Below the pieces are notes generated by a model. It ran no database searches. It was not told the origin of the DNA and worked only from the letters and a program-made list of their open reading frames with translations. 64,000 nt of DNA from Ceratopteris richardii (lineage: Eukaryota > Streptophyta > Polypodiopsida > Polypodiales > Pteridaceae). Where the stretch lies: NCBI GenBank assembly GCA_020310875.1, contig CM035444.1, forward strand, positions 22,212,272 to 22,276,271, in the 5' to 3' direction. This document shows positions 10,501 to 18,621 of this stretch, one piece after another; the stretch's first letter is position 1, and every line of letters starts with the position of its first letter. The translations under genes and the position numbers were made by a program.

Positions 10501-13500
10501 GGTTGTAACCTGAAAATCCATCAAGAAAGCTATAAACTTCCTTGCCTGCAACACGCTCCAATAAATGTTCGGTGATTGGAAGCGGATAGCTATCTCTGAT
10601 TGTAGCGGCATTAACTTTTTTCAGGTTAATGCACACTCGCAACTTTCCGTTCTTCTTGGGCACTACTACAATGGGGGACACCCATTCAGTATGCTCAATC
10701 TCATAGATGAATCCAGCTTCAATCAACCTATCAATTTCTTCTTTTATTTTGGCTGCATAGGTATCATTATATGTGTAGGGCTTCTGTTTGGTGGGCTTGG
10801 CATCAGCAGTCATGGGGATAGTATGAGAGCAAATTCTTGGATCTACCCCTTTCAAGTCTCTATAGTGCCACGCAAACACATCCCTATATTCCCTTAATAG
10901 AGCTACAAGCTCCATTTCTTCTCTTGCACTTAGGTCATCTCCTATATATGTGCATCTCTCTTCGTTCTCTTCAATGGTCACTACAATCTTCTTGGTCTTT
11001 TCTTTATTATCATATGATTCTCCTATGATGGCCTCTCTCTTAGGCATTCGTACCAAAATTTTGCGGTCGTCAACTTCATATTTCTTGAAGTTTTCTGGTA
11101 CTTCAAACAATGATTCCTCCTCTTCTTGTTTCACTGCTTTTCTTTTCTTTTTCTTTTGACTACTTTCGCTTCCATCCTTTGAGTTTACCGTTTTAATACT
11201 TGTGAGAGGTTCTTCTTCTTTCTGGGTGAACACTCCTATATCTTCTAGATAGTGCTGCTCTGAGTTAAAGCAACTATCCATCACAATGGACTCTATATCA
11301 TCGTCATTCTCTTCTTCTTCTATGACATCACTAGGGTCACATTCTTCTAGCAAGGGCTGACACATGAACACTGAGATATCATAACCTTCCTCATCACAAT
11401 GAGGTGTCCATTGTTCTTCATTGACAGCAATGTCCATGGTGGCTAAGATTTCTGGCCAGCCATGAGGTTCGAACTCCTCATCTGGAAAGATCATCGGTGT
11501 GTATGCTGGGTCTCTAACTGGTCTATCTCCTGGCGAAGTTCCTTCTTCTCTTGCCTTCAAGCGTTTTTCCTCTTCCTCTGCAACCTTGCACATCCACAAA
11601 TGAGTATCTTCATGCAACCATGATGGATCTGGTGAACGTTCAGAATGCACAGAGATGGAATCTTCTTTCGCTTTGTGGATAGGATTCCACTGTAGGGGTG
11701 GTACATCTCTGAAAGAGTAATCCTTCAAATTGACCTTGGTAGTGACCCCTAAGTGCTGTAAGTACAAGGAGTTGGTTCCCCAATCCTGTACTATTTGCAA
11801 TTGTCGTAGGAAGGGTCTTCCTAGGATCATCTCATAGACGTTATTTTTCTCAAAGTCACATATAGCAAATGTATGTTCAAACTCCACACCACAAGTGGTT
11901 AGAGTTATCCCTTCGAGCAATCCTAGAGGTCTTTCAAAATGACCGTCGGCCATTTGAAGCTTCATTCTAGTTGGTCTTAATGTGGGCTTGCCCCATTGCT
12001 TCCACAAGGAGGTGGTTGCAATAGCAACCCCAGCACCTGAATCTATGATTGCTTTGGTTGTGTAACCTTGGTAGGTGATTGGAAGATAAGTATTACCTTC
12101 TTCACCCTCACACATGTCCCCTATTTTGTCTAGAGGTATCTCTGGTACCCTTTGCTTGGAGCCTGCTTTTGGCATGTTGGAATCAAGTTCTGGAACCTGA
12201 TCCTTCACATGATTCCAAAGCTCAGGTTTTGCTTTGAGCAGCTCTTCTACAGTGAGATGACACTGAACCTTAGTGTTCTTCACGACATCCGTGTTCCTTG
12301 GAACCACTGAGTCTTCATTTCTTACTAGTATTGTGGGAGCTCTAATCTGGAGAGATTCAGATTCCCATGGGCCTGGAAATTGAGGCAGTTCTTCTAAGGT
12401 ATTAGATTCAAAATCTAACCTTTCGTCTTCTTGTTGTTCTGCTTCATCTCCGTAAATAGATGGAATGTCTTGGGGAAATTGATCATGAAGATCATCAATC
12501 TCAGGAATAGGAGGGGAATTACCCTTCTCCTTGGCCCATTTCTCTTCTTGTATTTCCCGCAAGAATTCTTGAGAGTACTGTTGAATTGAAGGAGGTATTC
12601 CTGGATCCGTGGAATTAGGAACATAAGCTCCCATTGGTGGTGAGCTTCCTCTTTCAATAACTGGTTGAGCCTGAGGAGGTAAAGAAACTTGTGGTTTGTT
12701 TACCAACTGCTCTAATCTTTCTAGTAAGCCCTGGAAATGCAAATCTGATTTGATAGAGTTCGTCTGATTGAACTTTTGACTAGTCTCAAGTATGGCTTGA
12801 GCTTGTTCTACCATTTTCATGCACATTTTCATCCGTTCAATCTCTAAATCTGCTCTAGGGTAACTCTTGTCTAGGTTTGCCGCTGTAGGCCCTTCTTGAA
12901 GTCGAGCCTGGTAGGCCTTGAACATCATGTCCAAGCCTTCTGGGGTTGGATCTGCCAGAACAGACCCTGGTTGCGGTCTATTTACAATGGGTGGTGGGGT
13001 GGGATGAGGTGGAGTGGATGGAGTTTCGGCATGCGAGGGGCTTTGAGATGCAATGTCTTCTATTTTTGTTTTCGCTTCTTTTAAGCTTTCTTCTAGTTCC
13101 GATAACTTTTTATTCCACTTGCGATTGGCCTTCTCTCTGGTATCCTTCCATGTTCTTGTTTTCCTCTTACTAGGCTCTCCTGATTCACTCGACTCTGATT
13201 GTTCTACTGGTTTATCCTGTTTTAAGGCTTGTGCTCTAGTGACAGCTTGTATAGGAGCCACATTGCTACTACTTGAACTTGAATCTGCCACTAAGCCTAC
13301 CACATTAATGGGTGTAATCTTGGGTGCACTGGAGGGGTTTCTTGGACAATCTCTAGGGAGATGGTCTTTGCCACAATCAGGGCAAAAAGCCTGTATGGTG
13401 ATAGCCTGTCCTTGACTCGGAGATGATGGGTGGGGACAGTCACGAATGAAATGGTCACCATGACATCTGAAACAAGATCCTCTAGGGGCTTGTGGTCTCA

Positions 13501-13798
13501 TTTGTCTCAACTGGGGCCTAGGGTTAGGATGTGTGTACATGGCATTAGAGTATTCTGGCTCCCAATTTTGCTCCATAGGTGGTGCCTCATATTGATACGA
13601 GTAAATCTCACTATGTTCAGGTGACTCTGTGTAATACGCATGTGGACTACCTTCGTGGGAGTAGTCTGAACTATGAGCATGAAAATCATTATCTGGTATC
13701 AATGGGGTTAGGGGCACCAATGCTCTATTTGGATTTTCCTCTCCCACAGCATATTTGACTGGAATCACGTTGGCTGGAGCTGGTGGTTGGTTTCCCAA
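7526..13798 (-). CDS. Gypsy-1 gag C-terminus and pol polyprotein (2090 aa)
   Basis: Rough residue positions: zinc knuckles at 108 (CFRCHGDHFIRDC) and 138 (CPDCGKDHLPRDC); retropepsin at 565-670 (IIDSGAG near 584, MILGRPFLRQL); reverse transcriptase at 980-1260 (FLDGFSGYNQVAIAPED, MPFGLTNAPATFQ, YVDDL near 1156); RNase H at 1285-1420 (HVHVDAS, FTDHQAL); two HHCC zinc modules near 1500-1555 and 1630-1675; integrase core with D near 1702 (GIDFIGP), D near 1764 (VSDRGTHF) and E near 1800 (GQAESTNK); a GYGP motif near 1944; and a second protease-like motif ALIDSGAAS near 2073. These enzymes would mature the particle, copy the RNA and insert the DNA. The long open frame agrees with the element's youth. 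Confidence 0.93.
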   Translation of the reverse strand: MGNQPPAPANVIPVKYAVGEENPNRALVPLTPLIPDNDFHAHSSDYSHEGSPHAYYTESPEHSEIYSYQYEAPPMEQNWEPEYSNAMYTHPNPRPQLRQMRPQAPRGSCFRCHGDHFIRDCPHPSSPSQGQAITIQAFCPDCGKDHLPRDCPRNPSSAPKITPINVVGLVADSSSSSSNVAPIQAVTRAQALKQDKPVEQSESSESGEPSKRKTRTWKDTREKANRKWNKKLSELEESLKEAKTKIEDIASQSPSHAETPSTPPHPTPPPIVNRPQPGSVLADPTPEGLDMMFKAYQARLQEGPTAANLDKSYPRADLEIERMKMCMKMVEQAQAILETSQKFNQTNSIKSDLHFQGLLERLEQLVNKPQVSLPPQAQPVIERGSSPPMGAYVPNSTDPGIPPSIQQYSQEFLREIQEEKWAKEKGNSPPIPEIDDLHDQFPQDIPSIYGDEAEQQEDERLDFESNTLEELPQFPGPWESESLQIRAPTILVRNEDSVVPRNTDVVKNTKVQCHLTVEELLKAKPELWNHVKDQVPELDSNMPKAGSKQRVPEIPLDKIGDMCEGEEGNTYLPITYQGYTTKAIIDSGAGVAIATTSLWKQWGKPTLRPTRMKLQMADGHFERPLGLLEGITLTTCGVEFEHTFAICDFEKNNVYEMILGRPFLRQLQIVQDWGTNSLYLQHLGVTTKVNLKDYSFRDVPPLQWNPIHKAKEDSISVHSERSPDPSWLHEDTHLWMCKVAEEEEKRLKAREEGTSPGDRPVRDPAYTPMIFPDEEFEPHGWPEILATMDIAVNEEQWTPHCDEEGYDISVFMCQPLLEECDPSDVIEEEENDDDIESIVMDSCFNSEQHYLEDIGVFTQKEEEPLTSIKTVNSKDGSESSQKKKKRKAVKQEEEESLFEVPENFKKYEVDDRKILVRMPKREAIIGESYDNKEKTKKIVVTIEENEERCTYIGDDLSAREEMELVALLREYRDVFAWHYRDLKGVDPRICSHTIPMTADAKPTKQKPYTYNDTYAAKIKEEIDRLIEAGFIYEIEHTEWVSPIVVVPKKNGKLRVCINLKKVNAATIRDSYPLPITEHLLERVAGKEVYSFLDGFSGYNQVAIAPEDQHKTAFATEWGIFAFRVMPFGLTNAPATFQRLMCHVFKEFLRKSLEVYVDDLCAHSQERRFHIPELRQIFNKCREYRVCLNPEKCVFMVRQGKILGHIVSKNGISTDEDKVRAIAELPRPRNVKEVQAFMGHCGYYRRFIHMYAIIARLLYALLSNFEWNDECENSFKELKKRLCTAPILTTPDWNKPFHVHVDASNHAIGCVLAQPTGEGNLDLPIAYASRQLNPAERNYTTTEREGLGMVYAVKKFRHYLLANKFKFFTDHQALLYLVNKPCNTGRLVRWFLLLMEYDFEVVVRKGRTHLREDHLSRITSGESPQGVSDELPDAYLFNLEVVPKWANKLVPVLTFGPANKNVKTSQEEIVKSQKYHILAGSMHKQDTEGVLACCVEDDEHSSWLQQAHEGLLGNHYSKQRTLQNLKRLGVYWPSMDKEIHEWIKNCPMCRERPPVEHATLYQVSLIPDWSAPLVEFMRSGRLPKEASLARRRNMEQEAQGYALVGENLYRRGKDGYLRLCVHESDYLRVLETAHSGVAGGHFGPDRVIKTILFSGLWWPTLHMDAHTYVKKCDTCQRAQYPVRKDEMPLRPMMGGRAFSKWGIDFIGPINPPARNSHAQYIIVATDYLTKWVEVKATTKNDAQTTAKFLFENVFTRYGLPIELVSDRGTHFLNEVIENLLQEFLVIHKKSAPYHPQANGQAESTNKILCNVLTKLVNNKRSDWDKRLHHAVWAYRVAYKTVLNATPFQMVFGQNAVLPLDFLIPALKVAQEHEWNGHELSSRIFDLERLGETRLRAAAGIYAAKKRQKAYFDAHIKDKGLKEGDLVLVYTLKQHARKLEKRGYGPMIINKISTSGAVQLATLEGDILPNYISGCRVKLYQEPLTEDMLMRLNTAKKRKEEELRVREEAQAEARERIRRNKLRRLGLDVNSKAPKYHMDMCQKSGIVTSQVIDRRPFVTIEIGQGKGARTVKALIDSGAASSAVRLSYCQDL

Positions 13799-14841
13799 GA
13801 CAGGTTGTGGCCTATATGTGCCTGATATTGCTGTTGTGGTCTATAATATGGCTGTTGGTATTGGTTCTGATACCTACCTTGTGGGTAAGGTTGCTGATAA
13901 TTCTGTCTAACAGCTTGCCTATTGTAGGGACAATCTTGAGCCGTGTGGTTTGTGTATTTTCTCTCAATAGTGCAATATGGAGCATTCCTTTCTCTAATGT
14001 TTTGGTTTTGCATTGGGCATACATTAGCCATGTGGTCGCCCCCACAAGTATAACACCGATTCACTGGAGTGACTCTCTGTGTTTGTTTATTTTGGACTCC
14101 CAGCTTCTTGGCAACTTGCTCAGCTATCTCTTCTATTTCTGTGGAGATCTTTGAAGTATGAATAGTAGAACTATCCGAATCTTTGTAGAGTTTGGACAAT
14201 CCTAACTCCTCACCCAAGTTATCTTCTATGTCTATGCACGTCCGCACACACTCTTCTATGGATCTAGGATCTTTCAAGTACACATATGATCTTAACTTGG
14301 TGCTCAGTAAGCCATCTAAGAACAAAGCCACTTGTTTGGCCAGAGTGGGTAACTCTAGAGCAGGGCATCTTTCTAGATACTGTTTGAATCTTCTACCTGC
14401 TAGTCGCACTGTTTCTTGGGGAGTCTGCTTGAAGCTGTGGATCAAGGATGATGTGTTATGCCTGATACCACTCTTGGAAAATTCTACAATGAATTCGTCT
14501 AGCAGTTGACCTATATCGTGATAGCTGCTTCTACTCAATGGTTGAAACCAAGCTAAGGCAGTGCCCTTAAGGGTCAAACCAAATGCCTCGTACTGGGTGA
14601 ACCAGTCCTCAATTTGTTCGGCTCTCAGCACTTGTTTGTACTCGGCCACATGATCATAAGGATCCCCTGTCCCATCGAAATAGTTCTTCATTGCCTTGAT
14701 CACTTGAATGGGTCTAAGGGTTCTTGGGTACTCCCGGGGTCTAGGCAATGGAAAATCCTGTTCATCTCTTTGTTGCCTATGTGCTTGATGTCTCTCTCTT
14801 TCAGGTCTTTCATTTTCAAATCCTGATCTATTCCTGCCCAC
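13765..14841 (-). CDS. Gypsy-1 gag (Retrotrans_gag domain and zinc knuckle)
   Basis: A 358-codon frame. Residues about 40-200 form the Retrotrans_gag capsid-type domain (YFDGTGDPYDHVAEYKQVL, TALAWFQPL, SGIRHNTSSLIHSFKQ, ETVRLAGRRFKQYLERCP). Near residue 270 is a CX2CX3HX4C zinc knuckle (CYTCGGDHMANVC), then Gln/Tyr-rich sequence. It would build the particle and bind the RNA. A very similar protein is encoded in Gypsy-2 (within 33323-35809). Families of this type are known to use read-through or frameshifting between gag and pol; whether this one does cannot be told here. Confidence 0.9.
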   Translation of the reverse strand: MGRNRSGFENERPERERHQAHRQQRDEQDFPLPRPREYPRTLRPIQVIKAMKNYFDGTGDPYDHVAEYKQVLRAEQIEDWFTQYEAFGLTLKGTALAWFQPLSRSSYHDIGQLLDEFIVEFSKSGIRHNTSSLIHSFKQTPQETVRLAGRRFKQYLERCPALELPTLAKQVALFLDGLLSTKLRSYVYLKDPRSIEECVRTCIDIEDNLGEELGLSKLYKDSDSSTIHTSKISTEIEEIAEQVAKKLGVQNKQTQRVTPVNRCYTCGGDHMANVCPMQNQNIRERNAPYCTIERKYTNHTAQDCPYNRQAVRQNYQQPYPQGRYQNQYQQPYYRPQQQYQAHIGHNLSWETNHQLQPT

Positions 14842-14886
14842 TGTGTGTGCAAAACTTACCTCCGGTCTCTCTCTAGTTCTTTCTCT

Positions 14887-15723
14887 CTAGGCTTCCTGAG
14901 CTTGGGATGACCCTACTCCTTGGAGGCCGTGGGAAACATTGGATCTTGGTGGAGGGAAAATCAATTCATTCTTCCAAGTATATGCATGTCTATCATGTTC
15001 TGTTACCAAGAAAATTTTCTCTGACGTGTTATCTAGGTAGACAACTTTGCCTGGTATCTCTGGATCCTTGAACTCGTAGATGATGACTATGCCCAATTGG
15101 CTAGGTTGTTCTGGCTTGAATCTCCAAAAGGCTTCCTCTGTTTCTCTATTCAAAAATAGTTCTATGCTTTTGTTGTCTTGAGGGATCCAGTCTGGAGTGA
15201 TCACTCGGGTCAAAACTGACTTGCCTCTAGGAGTCTGGGGTCCTTGTCCTATATTTCCTTGTTCTAGGTCTCCTATCTCATTCTCATGAATGATATTTCC
15301 AAACTCATCGGTTCTATCTGGTTGGTTGGTAACCACATACATGGTTCCTTCCTTATCAATGTATGAACCCTCTTCGAACTTGACCACCGGGTGTTCAAGT
15401 CCAAAGGATTGATCTGGATTTTTGAGTTGGACCACTGATCGCCTCAGACCATCCTCATAGATGCGAGCACCTAATTGGTTGGTCCGAATATATTCCAACT
15501 GTGTCTTATAGGGACCTTCCGGTGTTTGTAGATGGGCAGTCCCTGAGCCACCTGCAGGTTTTCCCATGCTAAAAGACATTTCTGAATCACTTGTGTCTGA
15601 ACTTAGTAAAAGATCACCACTTAGTTGTTGTGTCCAAGACTTGGATGTATGGTTGACACTAGCCTCAGAAGATCTAATGCTTTGTTTATCCTTGCCTAAG
15701 TGTCTACCAGATCTCAGGTTCAT
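14887..15723 (-). CDS. Gypsy-1 N-terminal frame (MNLRSGR protein, 278 aa)
   Basis: It starts MNLRSGRHLGK, a start seen in many plant gypsy gag proteins, and has a conserved central part (GPYKTQLEYIRTNQLGA, PRGKSVLTRVITPDWIPQDNKSIELFLNRET, IIYEFKDPEIPGKVVYLD). Gypsy-2 carries the same protein (35784-36776). It lies upstream of the capsid-type domain in the sense direction. I do not recognise a named domain. It is most likely the N-terminal part of the gag region or a leader protein. Confidence 0.75.
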   Translation of the reverse strand: MNLRSGRHLGKDKQSIRSSEASVNHTSKSWTQQLSGDLLLSSDTSDSEMSFSMGKPAGGSGTAHLQTPEGPYKTQLEYIRTNQLGARIYEDGLRRSVVQLKNPDQSFGLEHPVVKFEEGSYIDKEGTMYVVTNQPDRTDEFGNIIHENEIGDLEQGNIGQGPQTPRGKSVLTRVITPDWIPQDNKSIELFLNRETEEAFWRFKPEQPSQLGIVIIYEFKDPEIPGKVVYLDNTSEKIFLVTEHDRHAYTWKNELIFPPPRSNVSHGLQGVGSSQAQEA

Positions 15724-17070
15724 AAGCTTTAGTCAAGAGTCCAAATTTTCCCTTTGGTATGGTTCAAAATTCTTTAGAGCCCCCTTGGTTCCCTAGTCCC
15801 ACCTAAGGGTCAAAAAATGATCGTGTAGGATTTGAAACGAGCTTTCCAACAAGCTATAGAGCTCAAAAAATGGACTTTGGATGAGAAAGTTATGTCAAAT
15901 CAGGCTCCTGGGGGTCAAAACAGGCAAACAGGACCTTTGGAGAAAATCGCGATTTTGTGAACTTTCTGAAAATCGCGATGCTATGAAGTCAAAAAAAAAT
16001 CGCGATGTTGAGCACAAAATCGTGTTTTTGAAAATCGCGATTTTGAGCACACAATCGTGATTTGAAAATCGCGATGTTGATCACAAAATCGTGTTTTTGA
16101 AAATCGCGATGTTGATCACAAAATCGTGTTTTTGAAAATCGCGATGTTGATCACAAAATCGTGTTTTTGAAAATCGCGATGTTGATCACAAAATCGTGTT
16201 TTAGAGAATCGCGATTTTGACTCAGAGAATCGTGATTCACAAAATCGTGTTTTTGACTGAAAATCGTGTTTTCTCAGAATCGTGTTTTTGACATGAAAAT
16301 CGCGATGTTGAGCACAAAATCGTGTTTTTGAAAATCGCGATTTTGAGCAAAAATTTGTGTTTTCACAGAATTGCCTTTTTCACAAAATCATGTTTTTGGC
16401 ATGAAAATCGCGATTTTGTCATAGAGAATCGTCTTTTTCTCAAAATCGTATTTTTCACTGAAAATCGTGATTTTTGAAAATCGTGATTTTGAGCAGAAAG
16501 TCGTGTTTTTCACAAAATCGTGTTTTTGCTGAAAATCGTGATTGGTGAGAATCGCGATTTTGAGCAGAGAATCGTGTTTTTTGAGAATCGCGATTTTGAG
16601 CAGAGAATCGTGTTTTTTTTGAGAAAAAACACAGAATCGCGATTCTTTTCAACCAACTTTTAGGCAGGAAAACTGAAAATCGTGATTTTTCAAAAAATTT
16701 TGAATTTTCACAGAATCGCGATTTTCATCATAGAATCGCGTTTTTTGGCGGGAAATTCAAATTTATGAGCGCCGGCTATGGCGAGCTCCGTATGAGTAGA
16801 AAATCATGAAAAAAACACAGCGCTTGCTCTCCCTTGCACCTCCTAACTCCTTCCCATGCAATAATGCATGAAAAATGGTATGAAAATGGTGAAAATGCAC
16901 TAAAAAACAAGAAATTTCTATGAAGAAGAAGATGGAAGAAGGTGGAGATGATGATGATGATGAAGATGAAGAAGAAAAAACAGAAAATGAACTGAAATGA
17001 CAGTTTTTTTACCTTCCAACGTCGCAAATCTACGATCTTACCATCACAACGCTCGTCCTCGAAGCACTCT
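15724..17070 (-). other. Gypsy-1 leader (primer site to first frame)
   Basis: A leader of about 1.35 kb. The part next to the first frame (15724-15940) is weakly similar to the start of the Gypsy-2 leader. The middle is the palindromic array described separately. The part next to the primer site (16760-17070) holds a GAT/GAA-rich stretch near 16915-16980 and no convincing gene. Confidence 0.8.
15940..16755. repeat. Array of AATCGCGATT-cored repeats in the Gypsy-1 leader
   Basis: Dozens of AAAATCGCGATTTT or AAAATCGTGTTTTT blocks, separated by GAGCACA, GATCACA or GAGCAGAG. Near 16060-16200 they form about four near-perfect units of 35 bp, each pairing one ATCGCGAT-type core with one AATCGTGTT core. 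Elsewhere spacing is irregular. The core is self-complementary, so the leader RNA could fold into many short hairpins. CpG sites are dense here. It is a simple expanded array, non-coding. Confidence 0.9.
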
Positions 17071-17087
17071 CCCCGGCAACGGCGCCA
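17071..17087 (-). other. Primer-binding site of Gypsy-1 (tRNA-Asp)
   Basis: The plus strand CCCCGGCAACGGCGCCA equals the 3' end of plant tRNA-Asp including CCA, so the sense strand is complementary to it over 17 bases. It lies eight bases from the 5' LTR. This is the primer used by many Athila/Tat-type elements. Confidence 0.93.
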
Positions 17088-17095
17088 AAATTTGG

Positions 17096-17705
17096 TGTAG
17101 CTCAAGCGTAAGCACCACCTCCTTTACTTGTCAATCTGTGGAGACGTGAGGACCGGTATGAAGACCACGAGCAAGTGAAGGCACAAGTGCGTGAGTGAAA
17201 GCACACAAACATGCACACACATACACACACACGCGCACAAAGTAAGATCAAAGAGAGGAACAATGGAAAGCTTAGATTGCAAAAGAGTTCTCTTACCAAA
17301 GTTCTATTCTCTAACAAGCTAACCCCAAAAATGAGCTCTCTAGCTCTTTTTATAGTTTTTTGACTAGTTTTGGCCCTGTCCAGACCTAGTGTCCGGCCTA
17401 GTTAAAAATTAGGTTCCAGGGCTTATTTGAGGACTCAAACGAAGTCTAAAAATTATGAAAATTGGTACGATGGTACTTCTAATACTCCTCAAGCTTGAGG
17501 ACTCCTCGGCTTGAACAAAATGGAGTTACTAAAAATAGATAATGGTATTTACAATGGTTTTTAGTGATGAAAATCACTATTTTTGTAGGGGATTCTTCTG
17601 AAAAATTGACATACACTCCTTGGAGCTCCCTACTTGCTCTCTCTTCTTCTATGTCCACTTCTTTGATGTGCTTCCATGCTTTGTCCTTGACCTTGAGCTT
17701 CAACA
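17096..17705 (-). repeat. 5' LTR of Gypsy-1 (610 bp)
   Basis: It is the same sequence as 4655-5264 apart from about two sites, bounded by TGTAGC and TTCAACA, with TSD ACATG following at 17706-17710. In sense orientation transcription would start here and run left. Confidence 0.95.
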
Positions 17706-17834
17706 ACATGGTTCTTTCTCCATCGAGACATTTGTGATGTGAGTTATGCATATGGATATGCAGGTGTGATCCTATTGAGGATAGAGTATTGTTTCTAGTC
17801 TCTTAGTACATTACTAGTCTCTTGGATTGCCAGC

Positions 17835-18180
17835 ATGGTGTCTTCTCGATTTGATGGCACTAACTTTCCGAGATGGAAAGCTCAGATGTGGCATACATTG
17901 GTTCGTGCAGGGTTACATATGTATGTGTATAGAGATGCACAGAGGCCTCGTGACATGCCCGACCATGTATGGATGGATATGGACGCATTGGCCAGCTCCA
18001 CTATCCGATTACAGCTTGTCTATATATGAATCTGTCATGTATGAGGAGACGAGTAGTGCATTATGGCAGAGACTACATGATATGTATGCGAGTCCATTGA
18101 CTCATGTGAGACATAGATCACATCGACGACTTCGATGTTGGCATTGTGGTCATGAGGGCCATATTTGACGACGTTGCTTC
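17835..18180 (+). pseudogene. Element C gag-like region
   Basis: It starts at the ATG of MVSSRFDGTNFPRWKAQMW, a copia gag start (FDGTNFPRW). Downstream it keeps helical gag sequence (ALWQRLHDMYASPL) and ends in a zinc-knuckle-like CWHCGHEGHI. The sister copy in D runs from 42823 leftwards. It is short for a copia gag and broken in a few places. Confidence 0.8.
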
Positions 18181-18186
18181 AGGCGG

Positions 18187-18621
18187 ATGCGACGACGACG
18201 TCAGAGACATGCACGTGATGTAGATCAGGTAGTGGTTTCAAGAGAGTCTATGGCAGTTGATTATGCCAGTGATGGTGATATCACTTTCTCCTATGGTTCA
18301 TCTCAGGAATCCTCTTGCTCATTTGATAGCATACATATGGCTTGGTTGCTTGATGCATTAGCCACTTTTCATGTTACTCCACATCGCGAGTGGTTTTATC
18401 GATTCTCAGGTGAGAGTCGTGGATGTGTGTACTTGCCTGATGGTACGGCATATGACATTGAGGGTGCAGGAGATGTATGCCTTATGCTACCTAGTGGAGC
18501 ATCACTTATACTCAGACATGTACGCTATGTGCCTTCATTCCCTATGAGCTTGATTTCAGTTAGCCAGTTACAGGAGAGCAGATGTTATGCATTCCTTGGT
18601 GAGCATCATTTTCAATTGTAG
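18187..18621 (+). CDS. Element C protease-like and pre-integrase-like segment (144 aa)
   Basis: It begins with an Arg-rich stretch, then follows the copia protease layout: AWLLDALATFHVTPHREWFYRF, GCVYLPDGTAYDIEGAGDVCLMLPSG, LRHVRYVPSFPMSLISVSQLQ. The VTPHREWF and LISVSQL blocks are typical of one copia lineage. The sister segment in D is 41849-42331. Whether it ever acted as a protease in this family is unclear. Confidence 0.8.
   Translation: MRRRRQRHARDVDQVVVSRESMAVDYASDGDITFSYGSSQESSCSFDSIHMAWLLDALATFHVTPHREWFYRFSGESRGCVYLPDGTAYDIEGAGDVCLMLPSGASLILRHVRYVPSFPMSLISVSQLQESRCYAFLGEHHFQL

Larger units (their letters stand above)
4655..17705 (-). mobile_element. Gypsy-1: Ty3/gypsy element, Athila/Tat-like, looks whole or nearly so
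   Basis: A 13,051-bp element with 610-bp LTRs at 4655-5264 (3') and 17096-17705 (5') that differ at about two sites. Its TSD is ACATG at 4650-4654 and 17706-17710. It has a tRNA-Asp primer site, a polypurine tract, gag frames and a 2090-codon pol frame. The sense order is LTR, leader with palindromic repeats, N-terminal frame, gag, pol (protease, RT, RNase H, integrase, second protease-like domain), W-V-P-K tail, LTR. It is inserted in element C's leader and is the youngest or nearly youngest element here. Few if any certain breaks are visible. Confidence 0.95.

Noticed and set aside
13053-13415. Plus-strand frames across the gypsy pol and gag regions
   Set aside because: They are shadows of the minus-strand polyprotein and show no domain.
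15940-16755. Regular short repeats with a CRISPR-like look
   Set aside because: The repeats have no unique spacers, period and sequence drift, the cores are simple palindromes, and the array lies within a plant gypsy leader.
17071-17087. Sequence equal to the 3' end of tRNA-Asp
   Set aside because: Only 17 bases match and no tRNA body follows. It is the primer-binding site of Gypsy-1.
16776-17105. 109-codon minus-strand frame with hydrophobic run
   Set aside because: It spans the leader, primer site and LTR edge of Gypsy-1. The hydrophobic run comes from a GAT/GAA-rich stretch read in that frame.
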